A stretch of 64,000 bases of DNA from Prorocentrum cordatum (taxonomy: Eukaryota; Sar; Dinophyceae; Prorocentrales; Prorocentraceae). The DNA is taken from the NCBI GenBank assembly GCA_963575745.1, contig CAUYUJ010022559.1, positions 221,699 through 285,698 on the forward strand, read 5' to 3'. Below, in pieces: positions 18,700 through 28,526 of the stretch. Each line of letters starts with the position of its first letter. Position 1 is the stretch's first letter. The notes beneath the pieces are model-generated. The model was not told the DNA's origin and searched no databases. It saw only the letters and a program-made list of their open reading frames with translations. The position numbers and the translations under genes are program-made.

Positions 18700-19230
18700 T
18701 TCCTGGGGCCCTCCACGGGCTGGCAGCCTGTCGTAAAACGACTCAGGGCGACAAGCTGGTCCTGTGGAAAGGCCCCAGGGTCCAGAACCCGCTTCCCTCA
18801 GCACCCGTTTGGGCCCAAACCTGTTGTCGTGGAGGCGCCCTGCTCGCTCCCTCAGGGGGCGCGCCAGCTCCCACGAGCGGCGAACGATACCGCGGGTACG
18901 CGCTCGCACGGATACGTTCTGCGCGGAGCATCCGCAACACACAAACTCCCCGTATCCGCGAGGCCGTGGACACGGATATGGCTTTTCGCTTACGAAGCTT
19001 GGCATATCACCGCCCGAGGCCCTCATGACCCCCCTCCAGGAGGTCCCCGCGGGACAGGGCGGGTCGTCGAACCCAGAACCCGGTCGTGAAGAGAAACTCA
19101 CACAGAGGATGTTTAGAAGTCTTCGGCCTTTGGGGGTCCTCGCCGGGCCTTGGGACCGTCAAGCAACGACTCGGGATGAAAAGCTGGTCTCGGGGAATGG
19201 GTCGAGACCTCCGATGGTCCGCATTAGGAG
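18700..19230 (+). repeat. Two family A partial copies flanking a family M segment
   Basis: Degraded family A at 18703-18785 ('aaaacgactcagggcgacaagctggtcc') and a better one at 19115-19230 ('ttcggcctttgggggtcctcg', 'cgactcgggatgaaaagctgg', 'gggaatgggtcgagacctcc'). Between them, 18870-19010 carries CGCACGGATACGTTCTGCGC and 'gtatccgcgaggccgtgg', found inverted at 47340-47520. An AGAAAAGAAAAGAAAA tract follows at 19232-19250. Confidence 0.5.
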
Positions 19231-20084
19231 AAAAAAGAAAAGAAAAGAAAAAACGACGTCTGGGAATGGGAGAGGGGGGAGGAGCCTTTCGTTGGCTCTT
19301 GGATGTTTCCTCGCCTCGGGGTTCGAATGAAGGACATCAGCGACACTGGGAGGCCACGCTGTTGCAAGGGGGCGCTCCTGACTGCGAGTCCGCAGGACCA
19401 TGCCGAGGCCGCATCACGCCGCCGTCCTCCGAGGGGTGCGCTTTCCAGCAGTTGCGCCTCGTCTCGAGGCAGCTCCCGCGAGATGTCCTCCCGGGCGGCC
19501 GTGGGAGGCCAGAGCTACGACCCGAGAGCCGCCGGGCTCCGAGGGGGGCGAGGCCGGCTGGGGCCACGAGAGATCTCCCAGATGCCATGCCCCAGCATCG
19601 CTTGACCAGTCCCTGACCTCATCCTGATCCCCATCCCGACCCCCGCCATCTTACCGCCCCAGTTGGGGATATCATATCCCCAACTGCCGCATCTGGACCT
19701 GTCTCTACATGTCTGCGAAATGTAGAGGCAGGTCCTTCCTGCCCCAGATTGATTGGCGTTTTGTCGCCGAAAGCTTCGCCAGTAGAATGTCATTACGGAG
19801 ATATGCCTCTCGAACCCCCAAGGGAACAGCATCTATGGTCCAGGGTCTGGGGCCCCCCCATCCTCCCCCCCAATGGGTATGCCATCGGCCCCCCCCCCTC
19901 CCCCCCGAAGGGTCCCTCCCCCACTCCCACCTGTGGATGTGGTGTGGTTGTGGTGTGTTGCTGTGGGTGTGTGCGGGGTGGCGCCATGGTCCTCCTCCCC
20001 TCCCCCCCCCTCCACCCCCTGTGGGTGCGGTGTGGGTGTGGCGTGTGGCTGTGATTGGCGTCATGTTGACAGCTCCGGTGCTCG
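19231..20084. other. Intergenic, C-rich and GTGG-rich
   Basis: No gene recognised. A small palindrome, TTGGGGATATCATATCCCCAA (about 19663-19682), is followed by 'ctgcatctggacctgtctctacatg..catgtagaggcaggtcc', so 19655-19735 can fold. 19850-20055 alternates CCCCCC runs with GTGTGGGTGTGG motifs. Confidence 0.4.
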
Positions 20085-20120
20085 ACGTCGTCGCCGTCGC
20101 CGAGGGTGGTGCCGTCGACG

Positions 20121-20152
<32 letters not shown>

Positions 20153-20180
20153 GTCGTCGTTGTCGTCGTCCCCGCTCCCC
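20085..20180. repeat. (GTC)n tract
   Basis: About 95 bp of nearly pure GTC/GTT trinucleotide, open in all frames as Val, Ser or Arg/Cys runs. Confidence 0.9.
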
Positions 20181-20286
20181 TCGAGTCGCTCCCCGGGCCC
20201 CGTCTCGCCTCGCCCCCGCCGCCGCGCGCGCGCCTCGGGCCGTGGTGCGCTGCGGCGGAGTCGGGCCGAGGCAGGAAGGCCGAGGT

Positions 20287-20410
20287 CGGTTCGGGGAGGG
20301 TGCCCTACAGGAGGAACAGTTAAGAATAGTCAAAAAATAGTATGGGGACGACTTGTCTTACTATTTTTCAATACTCCTCCTGTAGAGGGACGCGCGGTGC
20401 GATCCTCCGA
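20287..20410. mobile_element. MITE family 1, diverged short copy
   Basis: Inverted ends: GTGCCCTACAGGAGGAACAG on the left and 'caatactcctcctgtagagggacgcgc' on the right, around an AT-rich centre (AATAGTCAAAAAATAGTATG). The outer GTCGGGC / GCCCGAC part is eroded and no target duplication is seen. It runs directly into a half copy of foldback L (20395-20440). Confidence 0.55.
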
Positions 20411-20595
20411 CCCTATCTTCTCGGACCCCATTTAGGAGGCCTCTATTGTCTGTTCTGTGTGCTTTGGCCGGCGGAGGGTTTCATGTTCTTGAGGGATGCT
20501 CTTCTGGCGTGGGTCCGACCGTAGCCCCCCTTCTCCCCAGGCCCCCGGCGTCCTGACTTTTGTCCTAACGTCGACTCCCAAAAAGAGGTCCCGAC

Positions 20596-20690
20596 ACATT
20601 CCCCGTGACGGGCTTCTCAACTATTGAGCCGTTTCTCGACGGTCCCGAGGCCGAGGCCCGGTGGGGGCCTCCAAAGGCCGAAAACAGCGA
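20596..20690 (-). mobile_element. Foldback family A, partial copy
   Basis: Reverse strand: 'cacattccccgtgacgggc', 'gagccgtttctcgacggtcc', 'gtgggggcctccaaaggccgaaaac' in family order. Confidence 0.5.
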
Positions 20691-21555
20691 CACCCCCCCC
20701 GGCGGGATGCTTTCATGACTCGAGGATAGGGGTCGACTTATCCCCTGCTAGAGGGGGGTCTGGGAGCCCCCTTGTCCGGGCCCCCCGTCCTCAGCGCCTC
20801 CGGGGCGGCGGCGGCCTGGCGGACCCCCTTGCAGGCCGGCCCCTCCCGTGACCGGGCCGCTCGCCTCGCTCCATGGAGCGAGGCGGCGAGGACGTGGGCC
20901 TCGAGTCGTCCTGCAAGGCGTGGGCCTCTGGTCGTCACGGGAGGGGGTCGTCACAGACGGGGTCGGTCTCGCTGCGCCCGAGTGGGGACCGGTGAGGTCG
21001 ATACCGGTGCGGTCCGCGGAGGCCTCCGGAAGACAACACAGAGCCCAAGCCCTCCAAAATTCGGAACTTCGATTATCGAGGTTGGAGTCTGGGGGTTGGC
21101 GTGCGTTCGGCTCCTCCCACGAAGTCGTAGGCGCAGGATGATGTAAGACCCTCTTGGCTTCGGCCAGGAGAGCTGTGCCCTATGCCAGAGCCCACGGTGG
21201 CCCTTGCAAGGCGCGATGGTGGTGTGTACATGCCTTCTGCATGCCCAGACGTCCGACAACGTGTTCTTTTCAATGCGCGGCGGCAGAGGTCCCGATCCCT
21301 CCCCCAGGGTTCATGTTTGAAGACCCCAGAACCCGATAACAAGCCTCATAGGCCGAAACCGATGAAACACGCCGGGATTGAAGACATCATACCGCGGGGG
21401 ATCTGGGAATGCGTGGTTTTTATGTCATCGCTCGGGCCGCAGGCTGCCGTTGGGGACGACTCTGTCAACCCTGGAACGCTCTCGGCGAGGCCTCGAAAGC
21501 ACACCGAGCCGGGAAAACTTCCAGGAACCAGCGAGACCTTCAGACATCTGGCGAA
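20691..21555. other. Intergenic, no gene recognised
   Basis: GC-rich with several overlapping frames. Around 20860-20965 'cctcgctccatggagcgaggcg' is a perfect short palindrome and 'ggcctc.ggtcgtc' motifs recur. Nothing coding is supported. Confidence 0.4.
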
Positions 21556-21559
21556 AACA

Positions 21560-21589
21560 ACGAGAAGGAGGAGGAGGAGGAGGAGGAGG

Positions 21590-21665
<76 letters not shown>

Positions 21666-21890
21666 AGAGGGGCAGGAGGAGGAGAAGGAGGAGGAGGAGG
21701 AGGAGGAGGAGCAGGAGCAGGAGCAGGAGCAGGAGGAGGAGGAGGAGGAGGAGGAGGAGGAGGAGGAGGAGGAGGAGGAGGGGAGGAGGGGCAGGAGGAG
21801 GAGGAGGCGGCGGAGGAGGAGGCGGAGGAGGAGGGAGGAGGAGAGGGAGGAGGAGAAGGAGGAGAGGGAGGAGAGGGAGGAGGAGGATGT
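21560..21890. repeat. (GGA)n and (GAGCAG)n tracts
   Basis: About 330 bp of purine-rich trinucleotide. 21595-21665 is a clean GAGCAG hexamer repeat (about 12 units), repeated shorter at 21708-21735. The rest is (GGA)n. Frames read as poly-Glu/Gln, Gly/Ala or Arg/Ser. Confidence 0.9.
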
Positions 21891-22059
21891 GCCAAAGCAC
21901 ACCGTCGGAGATCTGGGCAGCGCGGCTCGTCCGCAGGAGGCGTGCCTGGAGGTTCCGGCCGCTCTTCACCACGGGCATGCCCACCGCGGGCCTGCAGCCC
22001 GCGCACGTGCTGGCGCCGAAGGGGGGGGGGGCGTGCTGGCACTCCTCTCCTCCTCCGCC

Positions 22060-22148
22060 TCCTCCTACCCCGCCTCCTCCCTCCCCCTCCCCCTCCCCCT
22101 CCTCCTCCTCCTCCTCCTCCTCCTCCTCCTCCTCCTCCTCCTCCTCGG
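22060..22148. repeat. (TCC)n tract
   Basis: Nearly pure TCC/CCTCCC tract, inverted relative to the GGA tract at 21560-21890 about 170 bp upstream. The pair could form a long stem. Confidence 0.9.
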
Positions 22149-22393
22149 CTGCCTGGGTCGGGAGGCAGGGGGTCACGGGACCGGGGAGTGTCCAAGAGCT
22201 TGGCATCGCGCGGGCGTGCGCATTGTTGTCGGCGAGGGCCATCGAGAAGCAGATGGGATCATCGGAAATGCACGGGGAGTGGACGTCCGAGCGATGGCGA
22301 GAGAGGGGGGTGATAACTGGGGGGGCTCATGGCCGGGGCTTTTTCTATCTCCCCAGATTGGAGAGGCTTCACGGCCGGTGCCGTCGACCCTGA

Positions 22394-22395
<2 letters not shown>

Positions 22396-22460
<65 letters not shown>
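22396..22460. repeat. (GAC)n microsatellite
   Basis: About 21 uninterrupted GAC units (poly-Asp, poly-Thr or poly-Arg in the three frames). Confidence 0.95.
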
Positions 22461-22461
<1 letters not shown>

Positions 22462-22467
22462 CGCATT

Positions 22468-22712
22468 CGGGGGCCTCTTGGGGGTAGTTTTGGGGCCTCT
22501 TGGGAGGCTCTTGGGGACCTCTTGGGGATAGTGTGTGGGCCTCCTGGGGTCGCGTGGGGGCCTCTTGGGGTCTCTTGGGGGGCTTCTTGGGGGCATCTGG
22601 GGACCTCCTGGGAGCCTCAAGCCGAGGACTCGAAATGTCCATTCAGGTCCCCCGTCTGGGCTCCCTCTTGGAGCCGTCTCGGGGGCCTCTTGGGGCATTC
22701 TTGCCGTGTCTT
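22468..22712. repeat. Degenerate GGGGGCCTCTTGGG array
   Basis: About twelve units of 14-25 bp with GGGGCCTCTTGGGG cores. Long frames in both directions are explained by it. Confidence 0.75.
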
Positions 22713-22879
22713 GAAGCTTTGCCGGGCCCCAGAACCGCCCTCGGGGGATGCGTAACTAGGGGGGCGACCCCTCCCCAGGATCCTCCGCCCCCAGGCCCCC
22801 CCCCCTGGCGGGGAGGGGGTCAAGGAAGGGACCTCGACTCAGCTGCAACCTTGCTCAATGTCGATTTGGCGGGCGCACT

Positions 22880-23235
22880 TCGGGAGGACGCCCAGGGAAA
22901 GGAGACGGGGGACGACGGAAACGACGATTGACGGAGACGACGAGGAGACGACGGAGACGCAGACGACGACGGAGACGATGAGCACACGACGGAGACGACT
23001 TGACGACGAGGGCCCAGGGCAAGGAGATGGGGGACGACGGACACGACGATTGACGGAGACGACGAGGAGACGACGGACACGCAGACGACGACGGAGACGA
23101 CGAGGACACGACGGAGACGACACGACGACGAGGGCCCAGGGCAATGAGATGGGGGACGACGGAGACGACGATTGACAGAGACGACGAGGAGACGACAGAG
23201 ATGGAGACGACGACGACGACGGCGACCATCGGAAG
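22880..23235. repeat. Minisatellite, ~125-bp units of GACGACGGAGACG type
   Basis: Three higher-order units, each starting 'gagggcccagggcaaggagatgggggacgacgga.acgacgattgacg' and continuing with 'gagacgacgaggagacgac' and '.acgacgacggagacga'. Units start near 22885, 23007 and 23128, so the period is about 121-125 bp. No protein is supported. Confidence 0.8.
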
Positions 23236-23875
23236 AGCGTCTTCCACACGCCGACAGGGGCAAATGTTGTTCCAATTCAGTACGTCCCCCGCCCCGCCCC
23301 CCCACCTTGGCCGCGCACATGCCTCGGGCCATCATGATCTGCGGGCCCCCCTCTTGGACGCCACCCCTATTGGAAGCCCCCAACGCGTGGGTGGTCTCCA
23401 ACGTCCCCGAGGATACGAGGATCGAGGCGTGCACTGCGCTTGCGTTGCGGTCACAGGGGTTCCGCGCTCCGTGCCTCTTGCAGCTGGAATCTTCATGACA
23501 CCCCAGGGCGCCGAACGCAGGACCTCTGGGCCAGTGACGGGTCCGGCGGTCGCGCCTTTCCCCGGGTTTGGATCGGGGAGCTTGTTCGTGGCCGAGGCTC
23601 ACCAGGTCCAGAATCGCACGTTCGTTCCTCGATCGTCGTGCCCAAATGCCAGCATGATGGCTGTGCGTTTGCATTTTGTTGAATCGCACAGCGTTGCAGT
23701 TGCATGGGGCCTGCGCTGGAGTCGCACTGCACTGTGCTGCCTTGTCGGTGTTTCTGCCGTGCGTTTGCCGTGCGTCATTGCATCACACTGCGCTGCGCTT
23801 TGCCGGCATGGCATTGTATTGCGTTTGCGCGCACTTCGGTGCCGCTGCATCGAACGGACGCTGTTTGATGGCTGT
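23236..23875. other. Intergenic, with a TTGCATTGC-rich stretch
   Basis: No gene recognised. From about 23650 to 23850 many short motifs of the type 'gcgtttgc', 'gttgcagttgc', 'cattgcat' recur irregularly, a degenerate short repeat unlike the flanking GC-rich DNA. Confidence 0.4.
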
Positions 23876-24000
23876 CGGCCTCCGGGGGCTGTCGCTGGGC
23901 CCCAGGACCGTCGTAAAATGACTCGGCATGAAAAGCCCGTCCCATGGGAATGGGTGGAGACCTCTGGGGGCCGACGTTACGACAGAGCATGTGACGTCGG
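23876..24000 (+). mobile_element. Foldback family A copy
   Basis: 'ctgtcggcctccgggggctgtcg', 'gggccccaggaccgtcgtaaaatgactcgg', 'atgaaaagcccgtcccatgg', 'gaatgggtggagacctctgg' and an end near 'gtgacgtcgggg'. The right terminus matches the family terminal motif. Confidence 0.6.
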
Positions 24001-24304
24001 GGCTCTGTGCCTGGAGGCCGGGCCTTCTCGTAAAGCCCTGCCGGCGCAGAGAAGAAACCCTCGGAGGCTTTTCGGCACAGGAGTCCGTTGGTATCTCCCC
24101 TGGCGATCATTGGCGGGCGCGACCAGGGGAAGGGGGAGAAGGGGGGAGGGCACTGGTCACGTCGCGTTTCGCGCCGGCGCCGTCTGGGAATGCTGGCAAA
24201 TGGCTAGCTCCAAGACGACACCAGCCGAGTCGCGTCGGGACCAGTGTGGTGGGGAGGGGGGAGGGTCACGGGTGTTATCGCGAATCGGAAGAATTAGACT
24301 CAGG

Positions 24305-24465
24305 AGGGACAGAAAAGCACAGACACAATTAATCTTCGATTCCCTAGAAATATAAGAAAATATAGGAAGTGGAGGGGAAGACGAAAACCAAGAAAATATG
24401 AGACAATTTGGGCAATCCTTTATTTGTGTGTATTCATTTGTGTGTCCCAGGGCCCTTTCGTAGAC
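24305..24465 (+). mobile_element. Family D element, copy 2
   Basis: 'gacagaaaagcacagacaca', 'ttaatcttcgattcccta', 'aagaaaatataggaagtgg', 'gggcaatcctttatttgtgtg' and the end 'gtgtcccagggccctttcg'. Close to 60885-61060. AT-rich compared with its surroundings, non-coding. Confidence 0.6.
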
Positions 24466-25545
24466 TCTGTGGACCAGAGCAACAGCATAGCTCCGCCCGC
24501 GGGCGGGAGCAGCAGGGCGCGCCTCCGAAAAGGACGCCCGGGGGCCGGAGCGGGCCCCCCGGAGACCCAAACCGAGGAGTGGCTTGCCGTCTGGGTGCTT
24601 CTGCCTCGAAGGGCGCGAGGCGACTTCTCGTCCCCAGTCCTCGAGGGCCCCAGCAGCGGCATGTTTGAGAAGAGTGGGCACTCGGGGATCCACCTCCCCT
24701 GGGGATCCGCGCCCCTATCGAGGACGGACGTCTCCTATCATGAAATCCTAGAGGTGGTCCCCGAATTGTTTGGCCAGTCGACAGTCCCACCTAGGCGGGA
24801 AATCAGGGTCTCTAGCACTACCTTATGTTATTGGACCCCAGAGGCCTTGGCAGTTTTCTGTCTCGAGTGAAGCAAATTTACTTCCATGGCATCTGCCGTC
24901 CCCCCCCCCCCGCCCCACCCCAGGCCCTCGCCCTATTTCTTCACACATCGTTGGGCCGAGAAGGCGTGCTAGTGAGTCACGACCTGCGCGAAGTCCAGAC
25001 TTCCTTTTGGGCCTCGCCACGCGCTCTCCCGCCTCCCCCCCTCCGTGCAAGAAAACACCAATGAGTCTAGAGAAGAACTCGGGAGGGGAGACGAGCATCA
25101 AGTTCAGGCTGCCGTCGGGAGCCCGTCGGCGTGTCACACCTCCGTGCTTGCCCAAGTGCACAGTGTGTTTCTTCGGGAGTAGCTCGGCGGCGAACCCAGG
25201 AGGGAAGTCAGATGGGGGGCGGGGCCGTCGGAGCAGTTGTCTAAGCCCTCTCCGAGGACAGAGGCGGCCTCTGCCGGAAGGCCTCAGGGCCTCTGAGAAG
25301 CCCCGCCGCCTGTCTGAGAAGGCTCGCCCCCTCCCGCTTCCCCCCCCCGGCGGCGCGCCGCCGAGATGGACTCCCCACGGCGGCGGGTTTTCAGTGGCTC
25401 CCGCTCCCGCTCCCCCCAAGAGCGGCCTCTGCCCTCCGCCCCGGCCGCACCCCCGGGCAGCCGCCGGACCCCTCGGCGGGCCCAGGTGCGCGCCGCCAAG
25501 GCCTGGCGCGCGCGCGCGGGGGGGGGGGCTTTGAGGCTCGATGAT
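24466..25545. other. Intergenic, no gene recognised
   Basis: GC-rich, with long shadow frames. A poly-C run is at about 24901-24912. 25250-25335 has 'ctgagaagccccgccgcctgtctgagaagg' motifs of the kind seen at 8925-9085. Confidence 0.4.
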
Positions 25546-25549
25546 CAGA

Positions 25550-25745
25550 TCCGATCGAGCGTCGAGGCCTGATGATCGAGGATCGCTGCTCGGCGATCGA
25601 GGCTCGAGGGCCAAAGGCCGAGGGTGGAAGGTCGAAGTTCCAGGGTCGAGAATCGATGATCCAGGAGCGCTGCCCGACGGTGGAGTCTCGAGGGCCGGAG
25701 GTCGATGGTCGAGGCCTGAGGATCGAGGATCGCCCATCGACGAGC
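25550..25745. repeat. Degenerate GATCGAGG array
   Basis: About 15 imperfect units combining 'gatcgagg', 'gaggctcgagg', 'gatgatc' and 'gatcgctgc'. Many are palindromic (GATC, TCGA). Confidence 0.65.
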
Positions 25746-25904
25746 AGAGCGGCGGGGCGTGTCCAGGGGAGGCTTTCCCCCCTGCCGCCTTGCAAGACCC
25801 TCGACCGAGCGAGGGTCCCAGCGCTCCTCGCGCCACGAAAAACAGTTGCGACCTGCCGAAGGCTTTCGCAAATGATCTCTGCCTCTGCGGGTTTTTTTGT
25901 CACC

Positions 25905-26015
25905 TCGCCGGGCACAGGGACCGTCCAAGCACTGCTCAGGACGAAGAGCTGGTCCCAGGAAATGGATCGAGACCTCCGGGAGCCTGCGCTGTGGCAGAAA
26001 TCACGACGTCCAGGG
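25905..26015 (+). mobile_element. Foldback family A copy
   Basis: 'cctcgccgggcacagggacc', 'caggacgaagagctggtccc', 'aggaaatggatcgagacctcc', then 'ggcagaaatcacgacgtccagg' with the right terminal motif. Confidence 0.6.
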
Positions 26016-27635
26016 CTTGTGTGTTCTTGGCAAGGCGGGGCTTGGAGCCACCTTTGTGCTTGCTGAGCTGGCCTGTGCGTCGTTTGCCGAATGGCCGCGG
26101 CCCTGCTTTGCTCCTGCTCTGGTCGCGCCTGCTGAGGGGCCTCGCTCCCCGGGGATGCGCGCTTGTGCCTGGTCCCCCCGCGGCCCAAAAAAAGCCGAGC
26201 ACTAAGGGTCACTCTTGCGGTAGGTTCGCATCGTTTCGACAGGCGGCGACCCCGCCGCAGGCGTTCAACGCTGAACGCCGCCGGCGACCCAGAATCGGTC
26301 GATGCTGAACGAGCCGACGCTTCGGAACCGCCCGATCGTTCGAGGTCGAACGATGCCCGCGGTGTCAGAAACCAGCGCTGGGGTCGACACGACACGAACC
26401 TGCCGTACCCAGGGCCACGCCTGCGCGCAGCCGAGGGTGGTGCTCCTCCCCTCCAGCAAGCGAGCGGGCCGTTCCAGGGGGGGGGGGCTCGCCCTCGGCG
26501 GAGGCCTGGTGGAGGCGAGGCTGGTCGGCGGGCCCTGCCGGCGGAGGCTTGGCGGAAGGAAGCAGCGCACGCCGGTCGCTGGAAGCGGGTGTCTCTGGGC
26601 TCCCAGGTCCCAATCTGCGTCGGGCGCCTTCCTACTGCAATGATGGAGCGGTGTGCCCCGTTCCCTCCTCTTCAAGGGGCGGGCGCAGGCCCAAGATACT
26701 GCCAGCGCCCGCCGGCTTCGCGCTGCTGCCCACTTCTTCCGACCGACGGGTGGAGGTTTGCACGCTTGGTTTCAGGGCCTCGCGGGTCGGCCAGGCGGGT
26801 CACTTGCAAGGGCATTCCCACCCGCAGCGGCATTCCCGCGTGAGTCGCCCGCGTGAGGCCAGGTCAACGGCCTGCTTGGGCCTTCGCGGGAGGTCGTTGC
26901 GCCCTCTTGCGTAGGATCCTGTTCATTTTCACCGCCCACCTGGGGCCGGATCCCCCGGGGGGTCCAAAATCGGCGGTTGCCAGAACCCCCACCCTGCCAA
27001 GTAGATCAGCAAATTTGCTGTGTGTCAGGTTCTCGAGAGGGTCGTGGTGCCGTACCTGCTGCGTGCCTGTGCCCACCAGGATTGGTCCCGGGTCTTTTCT
27101 GCTAAAGGGTGTTTTGCTAAAGAGGTCGACTTTCTTCCTCCTGGGACTTCATCACCGGGTTCCTGTCCACGGTGTACCTTTTCATGCACGTCCACTTCGG
27201 CACCGCCTGATCCCTGGGCTTCGCCCTCTCCCGACCGCGTGAGTCCCCGCCTTCTTTCGCCCTTTCTCTGCTACTTAAAGCTGTGCGCGTCCCGCTTAGC
27301 TTTCAGTGGAAGAGGTTCGCTCTCGCCCTGCAGATAAAAAAAAGAAGAAAAAGAAAAAGTTTTGCTAAAGGGGGCGCTGTCCAACCGACCAAGGGGATGG
27401 GGTTGGGTCGGTGCCACCAAAACAACATGTTATTGCTATGTATGCGCCGCCCCCAACCACAGGGGCGACGCGCGGGTTCAGACATCTTATAGCACGTGGG
27501 ACCGCGTGGACCCCAAGCAGTGGTTCTAGCAATCGTTCGGCGTGTTGTGCAACCTGCATGGAGCAGTCTATGACGTGGAATACGGGCTGGGCCAATGCTG
27601 CTGGCCAGTATGTGTGGTGCAACCTGTGTTGTGCA
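26016..27635. other. Intergenic, no gene recognised
   Basis: 1.6 kb without a supported gene. Small features: a 'cgttcaacgctgaacgccgcc' palindrome near 26260, poly-G at 26479-26488, an A-rich AAAAAAAAGAAGAAAAAG stretch near 27336-27356, and 'gctaaagggtgttttgctaaag' repeated near 27102 and 27362. Confidence 0.4.
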
Positions 27636-27639
27636 ACAT

Positions 27640-28488
27640 ACGTGGCGCCATCTATGTATTGATATGAATGTGGTTCGGCCCACATGCTGCAATATTTAAT
27701 GTTGTGCAATCTGTGCATGGCGCAATACAGGTGCAACATGTGTGGTGCCATCTACGTGGTGCAACCCACTTCGACTGTCTTGAAGCTGTCCTCTCCACTG
27801 CTCGTGCAAACATCCCACCCTCCCACCCGCAACTTGGACGCAAGACATCTTCAGTCAAGACCGTGACGGTAGGTACTGCGTGGCACTTGGCCACGACACC
27901 GATGCCGACGACGACAGCGACATCGACGACGACGGCGCCGCCGACAGCGACTGCGACGACACCGACGACGTCTCCAATGTTTTCGACGACGACAACGACG
28001 ACGACGACACCGACGACGACGACAACGACGCCGACGACGACGACGAAGACGACGACGACGTCGCCAACGGAGACGACGACGAGGGAGGAGAAAAAACGAC
28101 GACGGCGACAACGACGACAACGACGATGGAGGAGGGAAGACGGCGACGACGCCAACGACGAAGAAGGAGGAAGGACGGAAACGCCGACGACGACAACGAC
28201 GAGGAAGGAGGGAAGACGACGACGATGACAACGACGACGAAGACGACGACGACGGCGACGAAATAGGAGGGACGACGACGAGACGCCGACGACGGACGAC
28301 GACGACGAGGGAGGAGGATAACGACGAGGGAGGAGTGAAGACCACGACGACGACGACGACGACGACGGCGACGAAATAGGAGGGACAACGACGAGACGCC
28401 GACGAAGACAACGAGGGAGGAAGGACGACCACGGCGACAACGACGACGGAAACGACGACGACGCCAAAGACGACGAGGAAAGACAGAA

Positions 28489-28526
<38 letters not shown>

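Noticed and set aside
21182-22755. Overlapping 300-450 codon frames on both strands (Glu/Arg/Gly- or Leu/Ser/Pro-rich)
   Set aside because: They are translations of (GGA)n, (GAGCAG)n, (TCC)n and (GAC)n tracts. All frames are open at once and no domain is present.
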